From positions 1 through 64,000 of the forward strand of contig JAMPIH010000006.1 of NCBI GenBank assembly GCA_023662825.1: DNA of 64,000 nt, written 5' to 3'. Shown piece after piece: positions 53,057-61,014 of the stretch; within the stretch, counting starts at the first letter, position 1; each line of letters opens with the position of its first letter. Below the pieces are notes generated by a model, which saw only the letters and a list, made by a program, of their open reading frames with translations, searched no databases and was not told where the DNA came from. This stretch comes from Bacteroides sp. GTDB lineage: Bacteria; Bacteroidota; Bacteroidia; Bacteroidales; P3. The position numbers were made by a program, and so were the translations under genes.

Positions 53057-54439
53057 ATGAAGAAAACGCTTTATCCTATATCTATTTTGCTTTTTCTGCT
53101 GCCGTTCATGAACGGTTGCGGAATCTATACACGCTACCAGCGTCCCGACTTATCGTTCGCAGATAGTCTGTATTCCGACCATTTACAAGACTCTCTTCTG
53201 ACGGACACCGTCTCATTCGCAGATTTTTCGTGGCGGGACCTTTTTACCGATTCGTTACTTCAACGATGGATAGCATATGGCATGGAGTATAATACCGACC
53301 TGCGTGTAGCTCGTTTGCGTACAGAAGAAGCGGAAGCCGTCCTACAATCTTCTCGTCTGGCATTTATTCCGTCTGTCTCTTTCGGTGGGCAAGGACAAGT
53401 ACGCCATACCGACGGTCATTCGACACAACGGACCTATTCAATCGGGCCTTCGGCAGAATGGGAGTTAGATATATTCGGACGGCAGCGCAATGCGAAATTA
53501 GGAGCTCATGCGGCACTCGAAAGAAATCGGGCATACGAGCAGGCGGTGCAGACACGCCTTGTCGCTACTGTTGCCGACAGCTACTATACGCTGTTGATGC
53601 TTGACGAACAATTACAGATCAGCCGTCGTACGCTGACGACATGGCAGGAGAACATCCGCACGCTCTCTGCACTCAAACGAGCCGGGAAAACCACAGAGGC
53701 CGCCGTATTACGGGCTCGGGCCAACAAATTAGAAGTAGAAGGCTCTATTCTCACTCTCGAAAAGCAAATCGGTGAACTTGAAAACACGGTCTGCGGATTG
53801 CTGGGTATAACTCCTGCGAAATTGGAGCGTGGTGTGCTTTCTGATCAGCATTTCCCCGACAGCTTATCCGTCGGGCTGCCCTTATCGCTGGTAAGTAACC
53901 GGCCGGATGTCCAAGAGGCCGAATTTGCCTTGATGCAATCGTTTTACGCTACCAATGAAGCCCGCTCGGCATTTTATCCGCGAATAACACTTTCGGGGAT
54001 TATCGGTTGGACCAATAATGCAGGAGTCCTATCCAATCCAGGAACATGGCTTTTCAATGCTTTGGGTTCGTTGATACAGCCTCTTTTCCACAAAGGCGAA
54101 AACATGACCCGGTTGAAGATTGCGCGTGCACAACAGGAAGAAGCCTTGCTTCTATTTCGCCAGAGTCTGCTCAACGCTGGGAACGAAGTGAACAATGCAC
54201 TCATTCTCTGGCAAACGGCACGGCAACGATTGAGCTTAGACAACAAACAGATTTTGAATCTCCAAGCCGCCGTGTGGAATACCAAACTACTGATGAAGCA
54301 TGGTCGAACGCACTATCTGGAGGTACTCACAGCTCAGCAAAAACTGTTGCAGGCGGAACTGACGGAATCGGAAGACCGTTATGACGAAATACAAGGTGTC
54401 ATAATGCTTTATCATGCTCTCGGTGGAGGAAGGAAGTAA
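53057..54439 (+). CDS. Outer-membrane efflux channel (NodT/OprM type)
   Basis: 460 residues: lipoprotein signal (ILLFLLPFMNGC), then two TolC-type repeats with long helical segments (RLRTEEAEAVLQSSRLAFIPSVSFGG; LSLVSNRPDVQEAEFALMQSF, the typical VSNRPDV.EAE hallmark; YPRITLSGIIGW). It completes the tripartite pump. No terminator is obvious; a separate promoter for the next gene is at 54511. Confidence 0.93.
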   Translation: MKKTLYPISILLFLLPFMNGCGIYTRYQRPDLSFADSLYSDHLQDSLLTDTVSFADFSWRDLFTDSLLQRWIAYGMEYNTDLRVARLRTEEAEAVLQSSRLAFIPSVSFGGQGQVRHTDGHSTQRTYSIGPSAEWELDIFGRQRNAKLGAHAALERNRAYEQAVQTRLVATVADSYYTLLMLDEQLQISRRTLTTWQENIRTLSALKRAGKTTEAAVLRARANKLEVEGSILTLEKQIGELENTVCGLLGITPAKLERGVLSDQHFPDSLSVGLPLSLVSNRPDVQEAEFALMQSFYATNEARSAFYPRITLSGIIGWTNNAGVLSNPGTWLFNALGSLIQPLFHKGENMTRLKIARAQQEEALLLFRQSLLNAGNEVNNALILWQTARQRLSLDNKQILNLQAAVWNTKLLMKHGRTHYLEVLTAQQKLLQAELTESEDRYDEIQGVIMLYHALGGGRK

Positions 54440-54486
54440 GCCTTGCAAACGTTCGTCAACAGAAATACGCTGTTCATAATCACACA

Positions 54487-54518
54487 TTTGGATTGCATTC
54501 AAACTGACAATAGTTTTG
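54487..54518 (+). promoter_or_regulatory. Promoter of the PepSY-like gene
   Basis: TTTG (54487-54490) and TAGTTTTG (54511-54518), 20 bases apart, match both the -33 and -7 parts of the Bacteroidota consensus. It gives a leader of about 60 bases. Confidence 0.65.
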
Positions 54519-54585
54519 CATCTACAACCTTTCCTTAAAAGGAAATAATTCAAGTTTAATCAAACAATTAAAAACAATCAAAACC

Positions 54586-54909
54586 ATGAAAAAGGTACTT
54601 TTCGCTGCTGCCCTCCTCGCAGCATTTGGCATCAACGCCGCATGTGCAAACACAGTAAGTGCTACGAAGACTCAGATCTCAGTAACCGCCGAAGATCCGT
54701 TCAAGACTATCGAAGCCGACCAACTTCCGCAAGCTGTCAAGGATGCTGTAGCCAAGAACTACGAGGGACAAACCATCAAGGTCGCCTACGTGAAAGAAGA
54801 AGGCGAGAATAAAACCTATAAAGTAACTTTGTCCGCTGCCGACGACAAAACCTCCGACGTGTTCTTCAACGAGCAGGGAGAGGTGCTGCCCGGAGAGGAA
54901 AAGATGTAA
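54586..54909 (+). CDS. Small periplasmic PepSY-like protein
   Basis: 107 residues with a signal peptide (MKKVLFAAALLAAFGINAACA). The mature part IEADQLPQAVKDAVAKNYEG, then IKVAYVKEEGENKTYKVTLS and VFFNEQGEVL, is the single PepSY-like (DUF2874) fold of small Bacteroidota periplasmic proteins related to BLIP. The role is not known; possibly inhibition of proteases or signal damping. It follows the pump operon but has its own promoter, and is closed by a terminator at 54945. Confidence 0.82.
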   Translation: MKKVLFAAALLAAFGINAACANTVSATKTQISVTAEDPFKTIEADQLPQAVKDAVAKNYEGQTIKVAYVKEEGENKTYKVTLSAADDKTSDVFFNEQGEVLPGEEKM

Positions 54910-54944
54910 AGACATTCCTCTTTACTCTTTTAGATCTTTCATTG

Positions 54945-54982
54945 AAAAAGCAGTACATCGGAATGATGTACTGCTTTTTTTT
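54945..54982. terminator. Bidirectional-looking terminator
   Basis: AAAAAGCAGTACATC pairs with GATGTACTGCTTTTT around a 5-base loop, with A runs on one side and T runs on the other. Confidence 0.85.
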
Positions 54983-55093
54983 GATTGTTCATGACACTCT
55001 TCAACCAAACGCGCATGGGTGCAAAATCAGTTTCCGAAACATCCCGCTGATAAAAAACATAAAGGCTTTCTTGTGCACCCCACAAGCATTTTA

Positions 55094-55133
55094 GCAGAAG
55101 CCAACCGCAACTTTGTTTGCGGTTGGCTTCTGC
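55094..55133. other. 17-bp perfect hairpin upstream of ruvB
   Basis: GCAGAAGCCAACCGCAA and its complement with a 6-base loop end 13 bases before the ruvB -7 element. It has no T run after it on either strand, so it is not a normal terminator. It covers the -33 region. Confidence 0.6.
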
Positions 55134-55146
55134 TCTCGACTTTTCG

Positions 55147-55154
55147 TACCTTTG
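55147..55154 (+). promoter_or_regulatory. -7 promoter element abutting the ruvB start
   Basis: TACCTTTG ends 7 bases before ATG 55162, so the transcript would have essentially no leader. Confidence 0.65.
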
Positions 55155-55161
55155 TCCCGTC

Positions 55162-56187
55162 ATGAACGATATCCTTCATCCCGAACAGAATAACCTTACC
55201 GGCACCGACAAAGAGTTGGAAAAGGCCCTGCGCCCCTCCGGATTCGACAGTTTCCAAGGGCAGGAAAGCGTAACAGGCAACCTCAAAGTCTTCGTAATGG
55301 CCGCCCGCCAGCGCAAGGAGGCGCTCGACCACGTGCTATTGCACGGCCCTCCGGGCTTGGGAAAGACCACCCTGTCGTACATCATCGCCAACGAATTGGG
55401 CGTGGGCATCAAGACCACCTCCGGCCCCGTGCTCGACAAACCCGGCGAATTGGCAGGCCTGCTCACCAACCTCGAACCCAACGACGTGCTGTTTATCGAT
55501 GAGATACACCGGCTCACCCCCGTGGTGGAAGAATACCTGTATTCGGCGATGGAAGACTTTAAGATCGACATCATGATCGACAGCGGCCCCAACGCCCGCA
55601 GCGTGCAGATAGGCCTGAACCCCTTTACGCTGATCGGCGCCACCACGCGTTCGGGGCTGCTCACCTCTCCCTTGCGTTCCCGTTTCGGCATCAATTCCCG
55701 CCTGAGCTATTACGACGCCCATACCCTGCAGAAAATCATACAGCGTTCGGCCGGACTGCTCGACGTGGACATACACGAAGACGCAGCCTACGAGATTGCC
55801 CGCCGCAGCCGGGGAACCCCGCGTATCGCCAACCTGCTCTTGCGCCGCGTGCGCGACTTCGCCCAGGTAAAGGGCAACGGCTCGGTGGAAATCGACATTA
55901 CCCGCCACGCCCTGGACGCACTCAACGTGGATAAGTTCGGCCTCGACGAAATGGACAACCGCATCCTGCTCACCATCATCGACAAATTCAAGGGCGGGCC
56001 GGTGGGCGTGAACACGATAGCCACCGCCGTGGGCGAAGACCCCGGCACCTTGGAAGAAGTGTATGAACCCTACCTGATTCAGGAAGGATTTTTGATGCGC
56101 ACCCCCCGAGGCCGCGAAGTAACACCCTTAGCCTACCAGCACCTGGGCAGAACGCCCAAACGTATCGAAAACTCGCTTTTCGACTAA
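55162..56187 (+). CDS. ruvB: Holliday junction branch migration helicase RuvB
   Basis: 341 residues, usual length. RuvB hexamers drive branch migration with Ruv[21 protein letters not shown] opens the protein. Walker A is [10 protein letters not shown] (61-70), Walker [11 protein letters not shown] (109-118), then [19 protein letters not shown] with the arginine finger, and the C-terminal winged helix ends [24 protein letters not shown] 55162 is chosen because the promoter lies immediately before it. queG follows after 13 bases. Confidence 0.97.
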   Translation: MNDILHPEQNNLTGTDKELEKALRPSGFDSFQGQESVTGNLKVFVMAARQRKEALDHVLLHGPPGLGKTTLSYIIANELGVGIKTTSGPVLDKPGELAGLLTNLEPNDVLFIDEIHRLTPVVEEYLYSAMEDFKIDIMIDSGPNARSVQIGLNPFTLIGATTRSGLLTSPLRSRFGINSRLSYYDAHTLQKIIQRSAGLLDVDIHEDAAYEIARRSRGTPRIANLLLRRVRDFAQVKGNGSVEIDITRHALDALNVDKFGLDEMDNRILLTIIDKFKGGPVGVNTIATAVGEDPGTLEEVYEPYLIQEGFLMRTPRGREVTPLAYQHLGRTPKRIENSLFD

Positions 56188-56200
56188 GCCTGCATATCCC

Positions 56201-57121
56201 ATGCGGTTGAACGCGAGCGAACTGAAGCAAAAGGCCGGACGGCTGCAGATAGACGGAATCGGCATCACTCCCATAAAACCGGTGGATGCCGCCGTAAAAG
56301 ACACATTCCACGCCTATCTCGAACAGGGGCGGCAGGCGGAGATGCACTATCTGGAACGCCATCTCGACAAACGTTTCGACCCCGCGCTGCTCTTGCCCGG
56401 CGCCAAGAGCCTCGTGGTGATTCTCTGCGCTTACGCCCAGCACGGAAACACGCTCCGCAACCCGCAGGTGTCGCTCTACGCCCAAGGCAAAGACTACCAT
56501 CTCTACGTAAAGGAAAAACTTTTCGCCTTAGCGGAAGGACTGCCCGAAGGTTCGTTCCGCTGTTTCTGCGACACCGCGCCCATACTTGAGAAATACTGGG
56601 CGGAACAGGCGGGATTAGGCGTTGTCGGAAGGAACTCGCTGCTGTTGAATCCCCGGTTCGGTTCCTACTGCTTTATCGGAATACTGCTTACCCAGGCCGA
56701 ATTCGACGCCTACGACAGGCCGCTACTGCAAGAGGAAGATTTCACGCACCCTTGCAAAGACTGCACTCGTTGCGAGGATGCCTGCCCCGCCCATGCCCTG
56801 CAGAACGGATTGAACGCCAACAAATGCATTTCCTATCTCACGATTGAACACAAGGGGGAACGCCCCCCGCTGCCCGCCTCCTGCTGGTTCGGCTGCGATG
56901 CCTGCCAAAAGGCTTGCCCTGTGAACCACAGGATAGAAACGCCCGGCCATCCCGAGTTCCAAGCCTCGGAAGCCCTGCTGAACCTAAGCCGGGAGCGGAT
57001 CTTTTCAATGTCCGAATCCGAATTCCAACAAGCCTTCGCCCACTCCGCCCTTCTCCGCGCCGGCCTGGACGGGTTGAAAAAAAATGTACTGGCCGGACGC
57101 AACGAAACAATAATACACTGA
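56201..57121 (+). CDS. queG: Epoxyqueuosine reductase QueG
   Basis: 306 residues. QueG reduces epoxyqueuosine to queuosine in tRNA, using cobalamin and two [4Fe-4S] clusters. Both cluster motifs are present: CKDCTRCEDACPAHAL and CWFGCDACQKACPVN. SFRCFCDTAPILEKYWAEQAGLGVVGRN is the DUF1730-type cobalamin region with the catalytic Asp. Probably co-transcribed with ruvB. Confidence 0.95.
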   Translation: MRLNASELKQKAGRLQIDGIGITPIKPVDAAVKDTFHAYLEQGRQAEMHYLERHLDKRFDPALLLPGAKSLVVILCAYAQHGNTLRNPQVSLYAQGKDYHLYVKEKLFALAEGLPEGSFRCFCDTAPILEKYWAEQAGLGVVGRNSLLLNPRFGSYCFIGILLTQAEFDAYDRPLLQEEDFTHPCKDCTRCEDACPAHALQNGLNANKCISYLTIEHKGERPPLPASCWFGCDACQKACPVNHRIETPGHPEFQASEALLNLSRERIFSMSESEFQQAFAHSALLRAGLDGLKKNVLAGRNETIIH

Positions 57122-57255
57122 TTATTAATCAATAAGACAAAATAAAAACCGAAATTTTCCAAAGAAATCATTTGCCTCCTTGACCGCAAAAGGCTCTCCC
57201 TTTCGGCATCAATCGAAAATTTGCAAGAAAAGTTTGCAATTTTAGTTTTGAATCG

Positions 57256-57263
57256 TAAATTTG
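57256..57263 (+). promoter_or_regulatory. Promoter of the second DUF4143 ATPase
   Basis: TAAATTTG with TTTG at 57234-57237 as -33. The region holds three TTTGCAA-type words (near 57221, 57235 and 57261), similar to the promoter of the paralogue at 4434-4451. The start predicted near 57270 favours ATG 57284. Confidence 0.6.
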
Positions 57264-57283
57264 CAAAAACAAACAAAACACCA

Positions 57284-58438
57284 ATGGTTGACAGATTGTT
57301 ACGGCACAAACTTGTGGAGCTGACCTCTAAATTCCCGATTGTCACCCTGACCGGGCCCCGGCAGTCGGGCAAATCCACGCTGTTGAAAAACTCGTTTCCC
57401 GAGTACCGGTACGTGTCGCTCGAAGACCCCGATATGCGCCTGTTCGCCACCGAAGACCCCAAGGGCTTCCTGGCCACCTATCCCGACAAAACGATTATCG
57501 ACGAGGCACAGCGGGTACCCGAACTGTTCTCCTACCTGCAGTCCCATATCGACCATGCCGGCAAGGAGGGTATGTACCTGCTGGCCGGTTCACACAATTT
57601 CTTGCTGATGGAACGTATCAGCCAGTCGCTGGCGGGCAGGACGGCGCTGTTGAAGCTATTGCCTTTCTCGCATGCGGAAATGCAGGCGGGTGAAATCCTG
57701 CCCGATTCGCTCGACAAGGAAATCTTTACGGGTGGCTACCCTCGCCTTTACGACAAGAATATCAGCCCCACCGACTACTATCCGTTCTATATACAGACCT
57801 ATGTGGAACGGGATGTACGGCTTATGAAGAATATCGGGGATTTGGGCAAATTTATTCGCTGCATCAAGCTGTGTGCGGGACGTATCGGACAGTTACTTAA
57901 CCTATCTTCCTTAGCCAACGAATGCGATGTGGCGGTATCCACCATCACCAACTGGATTTCCGTATTGGAAGCCAGTTATGTCTGCCACCTGCTCAGACCC
58001 GACCACAATAACTTCGCCAAACGTCTGGTTAAAACGCCCAAACTCTACTTCTACGATACCGGTTTGGCCTGTTCTCTTTTGGACATCCAAAGTCCTGAAC
58101 AGCTATCCACCCACTTTTTGCGGGGCGGCCTGTTCGAAAACTTGGTGGTGAACGAATTCATCAAGGCAGCCTACAACCGGGGAGAAAGCCCCACCCTCTC
58201 TTTTTGGCGCGACAGCACCGGCAACGAAGTGGACTTGCTGCGCTATATAAAGGGAGATGCACAGGCTTACGAAATAAAATCGGGCGCCACCTTCTCCTCC
58301 GACTTCTTTAAAGGTATCGTTAAATGGGCTCAACTGTCGAACACGCCGCCCGAACGCTGCTTTGCCATCTACAATGGAGAAAACGATATCAAGACTACCG
58401 CCGGAAATGCCTTGCAGTGGCGTAGTTTGGCGATTTAA
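57284..58438 (+). CDS. AAA ATPase with DUF4143 C-terminal domain
   Basis: 384 residues. Walker A TLTGPRQSGKST (21-32), Walker B TIIDEAQR (70-77), sensor LAGSHNFLL, then the DUF4143 part (GRIGQLLNLSSLANECDVAVSTI; PKLYFYDTGLACSLL; LFENLVVNEFIKA; FWRDSTGNEVDLL; AYEIKSGATF). The FWRD..GNEVDLL..YEIKSG block is like the D-ExK core of nuclease folds, so DNA cleavage is conceivable but not proven. It is a diverged paralogue of 3236-4405 with a similar promoter. Confidence 0.9.
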   Translation: MVDRLLRHKLVELTSKFPIVTLTGPRQSGKSTLLKNSFPEYRYVSLEDPDMRLFATEDPKGFLATYPDKTIIDEAQRVPELFSYLQSHIDHAGKEGMYLLAGSHNFLLMERISQSLAGRTALLKLLPFSHAEMQAGEILPDSLDKEIFTGGYPRLYDKNISPTDYYPFYIQTYVERDVRLMKNIGDLGKFIRCIKLCAGRIGQLLNLSSLANECDVAVSTITNWISVLEASYVCHLLRPDHNNFAKRLVKTPKLYFYDTGLACSLLDIQSPEQLSTHFLRGGLFENLVVNEFIKAAYNRGESPTLSFWRDSTGNEVDLLRYIKGDAQAYEIKSGATFSSDFFKGIVKWAQLSNTPPERCFAIYNGENDIKTTAGNALQWRSLAI

Positions 58439-58452
58439 ACAAAAATTTTCCG

Positions 58453-58460
58453 TACTTTTG
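58453..58460 (+). promoter_or_regulatory. -7 promoter element of the EmrAB-type pump operon
   Basis: TACTTTTG, about 200 bases upstream of the TolC-type gene. The long leader holds a 28-codon ORF. Confidence 0.6.
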
Positions 58461-58490
58461 CACCGCGGTTCACAAAGAGCCGTGCTTGCA

Positions 58491-58577
58491 ATGAAACTTA
58501 TAACATATTCTCTTTCAGGCGAAATGCCTAACATCATAAATCAAGCCTTTAAAGAGAGCTGGAAGAGCTCCCAATAA
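58491..58577 (+). CDS. 28-residue leader ORF upstream of the pump operon
   Basis: ATG 58491, 30 bases after the promoter, reads MKLITYSLSGEMPNIINQ and stops at 58577, 82 bases before the TolC-type gene. Either a leader peptide that controls the pump or chance. No homologue is known to me and no ribosome site is strong. Confidence 0.35.
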   Translation: MKLITYSLSGEMPNIINQAFKESWKSSQ

Positions 58578-58659
58578 CTTCCCTACTGTCGGTTTTCCCG
58601 AAAGCCGAATCTTTTTTCCTCGATAAATTCCGGGATTTTCAGTCTTTAATTACAGTTTT

Positions 58660-59982
58660 ATGAACAGTACCAGATTGCTCACGGGGCTGCTGTTGGCCGC
58701 GCTGTGGAGCCTTGGCGCATGCGCTTACGCAGAGGATGTACCCAAAACGTTTACACTCAAAGAGATATTCGAGTCGGCGGAAACCAACGGCCTGCACCTG
58801 CGCCCCCTGCTGACCGCCGAAAAAGTAGCGGAAAAACAAGTGTCGGTGGCCAAAAGCGGACGGCTGCCCGAAATCAACGCCGCGCTCTCGCTCAGTTATA
58901 TCGGCGACGGATTCATCACCGACCGGGATTTCTCCAACTACACGAAAGCCCCCATCCCCCACCTCGGCAACGGGCTTTCGGTAAAGGTGGAACAGGCCGT
59001 CTATACGGGCGGGGCAATCAAGAACGCCATCGACATGGCCAAGCTGCAAAGCACCGCCGCCCGCTACGCCACCGATTTCCAGCGCGACAACATCCGCTTC
59101 CGCCTTGCCGGCTTCTACCTCGACCTCTACAAATATTCCAACCTGAAAGAGGTGATGCAGAAGAACATCGAGCAGGCCCAGCAGGTGCTCGACGACATGA
59201 AAGCCCGCTACAGCCAGGGAACGGCGCTTCAGAACGACATCACCCGCTACGAACTGCTGGTTTCCACGCTCGAACTGCAGTTGGTGAAAATCGACAACAC
59301 GCTGCAAATCCTCAACGACAACCTCGTGGTTACGGCCGGTTTGCCGGAAGGCACCGTGGTGCTGCCCGACTCGTCCATATTCGCCGAATCCCTGCCCGGC
59401 AACGAGCCGGCCTGGTGGCAGCAGGAAGCCGAGGGCAACGCCCCTTCCCTGCAATTGGCCGAAACGGGAGTCAACATAAGCCGCAAGGCCGAATCACTGG
59501 TTAAATCGGAACGCCTGCCCCAAATCGGCGTGCAGGCCTTCTGGACACTCGACGGTCCCATCCTCGTGGAGATCCCGCCCCTCGACAAGAACCTCAGCTA
59601 CTGGTACGTGGGCCTGGGCGTGAGCTATAATTTCTCCTCGCTCTACAAGAGCAGCCGGAAATTGGCCGCGACCCGGCTTTCCACACAACAGGCTGAGGAT
59701 GAATTAGACGTGGCGCGGGAAAACATCGCCCTGGCGGTCCGCGCCGACTATATCCGCTACATGGAGGCCTATCAGGAACTGGCCACCCAGCAGAAAAGCG
59801 TGGAACTGGCGAACCGCAACTACCACACCACCTCCACCCGCTATGCCGCCGACATGGCGTTGATCACCGACATGCTCGACGCGGCCAACACACAGCTCGA
59901 TGCCGAGCAGCAGTTGGTGAACGCCCGCATCAACATCATCTATTACTATTACAAACTCTTATTTACAACCGGAAAGATATGA
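58660..59982 (+). CDS. TolC-family outer-membrane channel
   Basis: 440 residues with a signal peptide (LLTGLLLAALWSLGACAYA). The TolC hallmarks are LKEIFESAETNGLHLRPLLTAEKVAEKQV, LPEINAALSLSYIGDG, VKVEQAVYTGG, and helical repeats up to LDAANTQLDAEQQLVNARINIIYYYYKLL. It forms the outer channel for the EmrAB-like pair that follows. It overlaps the adaptor gene by 4 bases. Confidence 0.93.
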   Translation: MNSTRLLTGLLLAALWSLGACAYAEDVPKTFTLKEIFESAETNGLHLRPLLTAEKVAEKQVSVAKSGRLPEINAALSLSYIGDGFITDRDFSNYTKAPIPHLGNGLSVKVEQAVYTGGAIKNAIDMAKLQSTAARYATDFQRDNIRFRLAGFYLDLYKYSNLKEVMQKNIEQAQQVLDDMKARYSQGTALQNDITRYELLVSTLELQLVKIDNTLQILNDNLVVTAGLPEGTVVLPDSSIFAESLPGNEPAWWQQEAEGNAPSLQLAETGVNISRKAESLVKSERLPQIGVQAFWTLDGPILVEIPPLDKNLSYWYVGLGVSYNFSSLYKSSRKLAATRLSTQQAEDELDVARENIALAVRADYIRYMEAYQELATQQKSVELANRNYHTTSTRYAADMALITDMLDAANTQLDAEQQLVNARINIIYYYYKLLFTTGKI

Positions 59983-61013
59983 GACACCGCAGCAAGAAAA
60001 TACTGTCTTACGCCATCACCATTGCCGTGATTGCCGTAGCCGCCGTTTGGATTTGCGGCAAATTCATCCACCTCGGACGCGTGGAATTTACCGACAACGC
60101 CCAGGTTTGCCGGCAGATCGTGCCGGTAAACAGCCGCGTGCAGGGCTACATCAAGGAAATACGCTTTGAAGAATACCGATACGTGAGGAAAGGCGACACC
60201 TTGGTGATTATCGATGACGCGGACATGCGCCTGCGTGTGGCGCAGGCCAATGCCGACTATCAGAACGCGCTGGCCGGACGAAGCGTGGCCGACCTCAGCG
60301 TGGGCGTGGCCTCGGCCAATATGGACGTGAGCGAGGCCTCCGTGGCCGAAGCCAAGGTGCTGATGGAGAACGCCGCCACCGAGTTCGCCCGTTACCAGAA
60401 ACTGCTTAAGGAAGAAGCCGTAACCAAGCAGCAGTACGATGCGGCCAAAACCGACTACGAAGCCAAGAAAGCCCGCTATCAGATGTGTTCCCGCCAACAT
60501 GCCACCACTTCTTCGGTCATGAAGGAAACCAAGGAACGCGTGGCGCAGAACGAAGCGGGCGTGGAACTGGCCAAGGCCCTGCTGGAAACGGCGCGGCTGA
60601 ACCTCTCCTATACCGTGATCGTGGCGCCCTGCGACGGCTTCACCTCCCGCAAGGAAATTCAGATAGGCCAGCTGATCCAGCCCGGACAGACCCTGCTCGA
60701 CGTGGTGGACGAGGGCGAGATCTGGGTAACGGCCAACTACAAGGAAACCCAGTTGAAACACATCGCTCCGGGTGCCGAGGTGGACATCAAGGTGGATGCC
60801 ATACCGGGCGTGCGCTTCAAGGGCGAGGTGGTGTCGATTTCAAAAGCCACGGGCGCGAGCCTCTCCCTGCTGCCGCAAGACAACTCGGCGGGCAATTTCG
60901 TGAAGGTGCGCCAGCGCGTGCCCGTGCGCATCGAGTTCTCGGAAGGCAACGATGCCGACAAGATGGCGCTGCTGCGTGCCGGCATGAATGTGGAAAGCGA
61001 AGTGAGGTACTGA
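59979..61013 (+). CDS. EmrA/HlyD-type periplasmic adaptor
   Basis: 344 residues with one N-terminal membrane segment (ILSYAITIAVIAVAAVWICG). The lipoyl halves are VPVNSRVQGYIKEIRFEEY and TVIVAPCDGFTSRKEIQIGQ, with a coiled-coil hairpin between (QYDAAKTDYEAKKARYQM). The barrel follows with EIWVTANYKETQLKHIAPG, typical of EmrA. It bridges the permease and the TolC-type channel. The permease gene starts 1 base after its stop. Confidence 0.93.
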   Translation: MRHRSKKILSYAITIAVIAVAAVWICGKFIHLGRVEFTDNAQVCRQIVPVNSRVQGYIKEIRFEEYRYVRKGDTLVIIDDADMRLRVAQANADYQNALAGRSVADLSVGVASANMDVSEASVAEAKVLMENAATEFARYQKLLKEEAVTKQQYDAAKTDYEAKKARYQMCSRQHATTSSVMKETKERVAQNEAGVELAKALLETARLNLSYTVIVAPCDGFTSRKEIQIGQLIQPGQTLLDVVDEGEIWVTANYKETQLKHIAPGAEVDIKVDAIPGVRFKGEVVSISKATGASLSLLPQDNSAGNFVKVRQRVPVRIEFSEGNDADKMALLRAGMNVESEVRY

Positions 61014-61014
61014 G

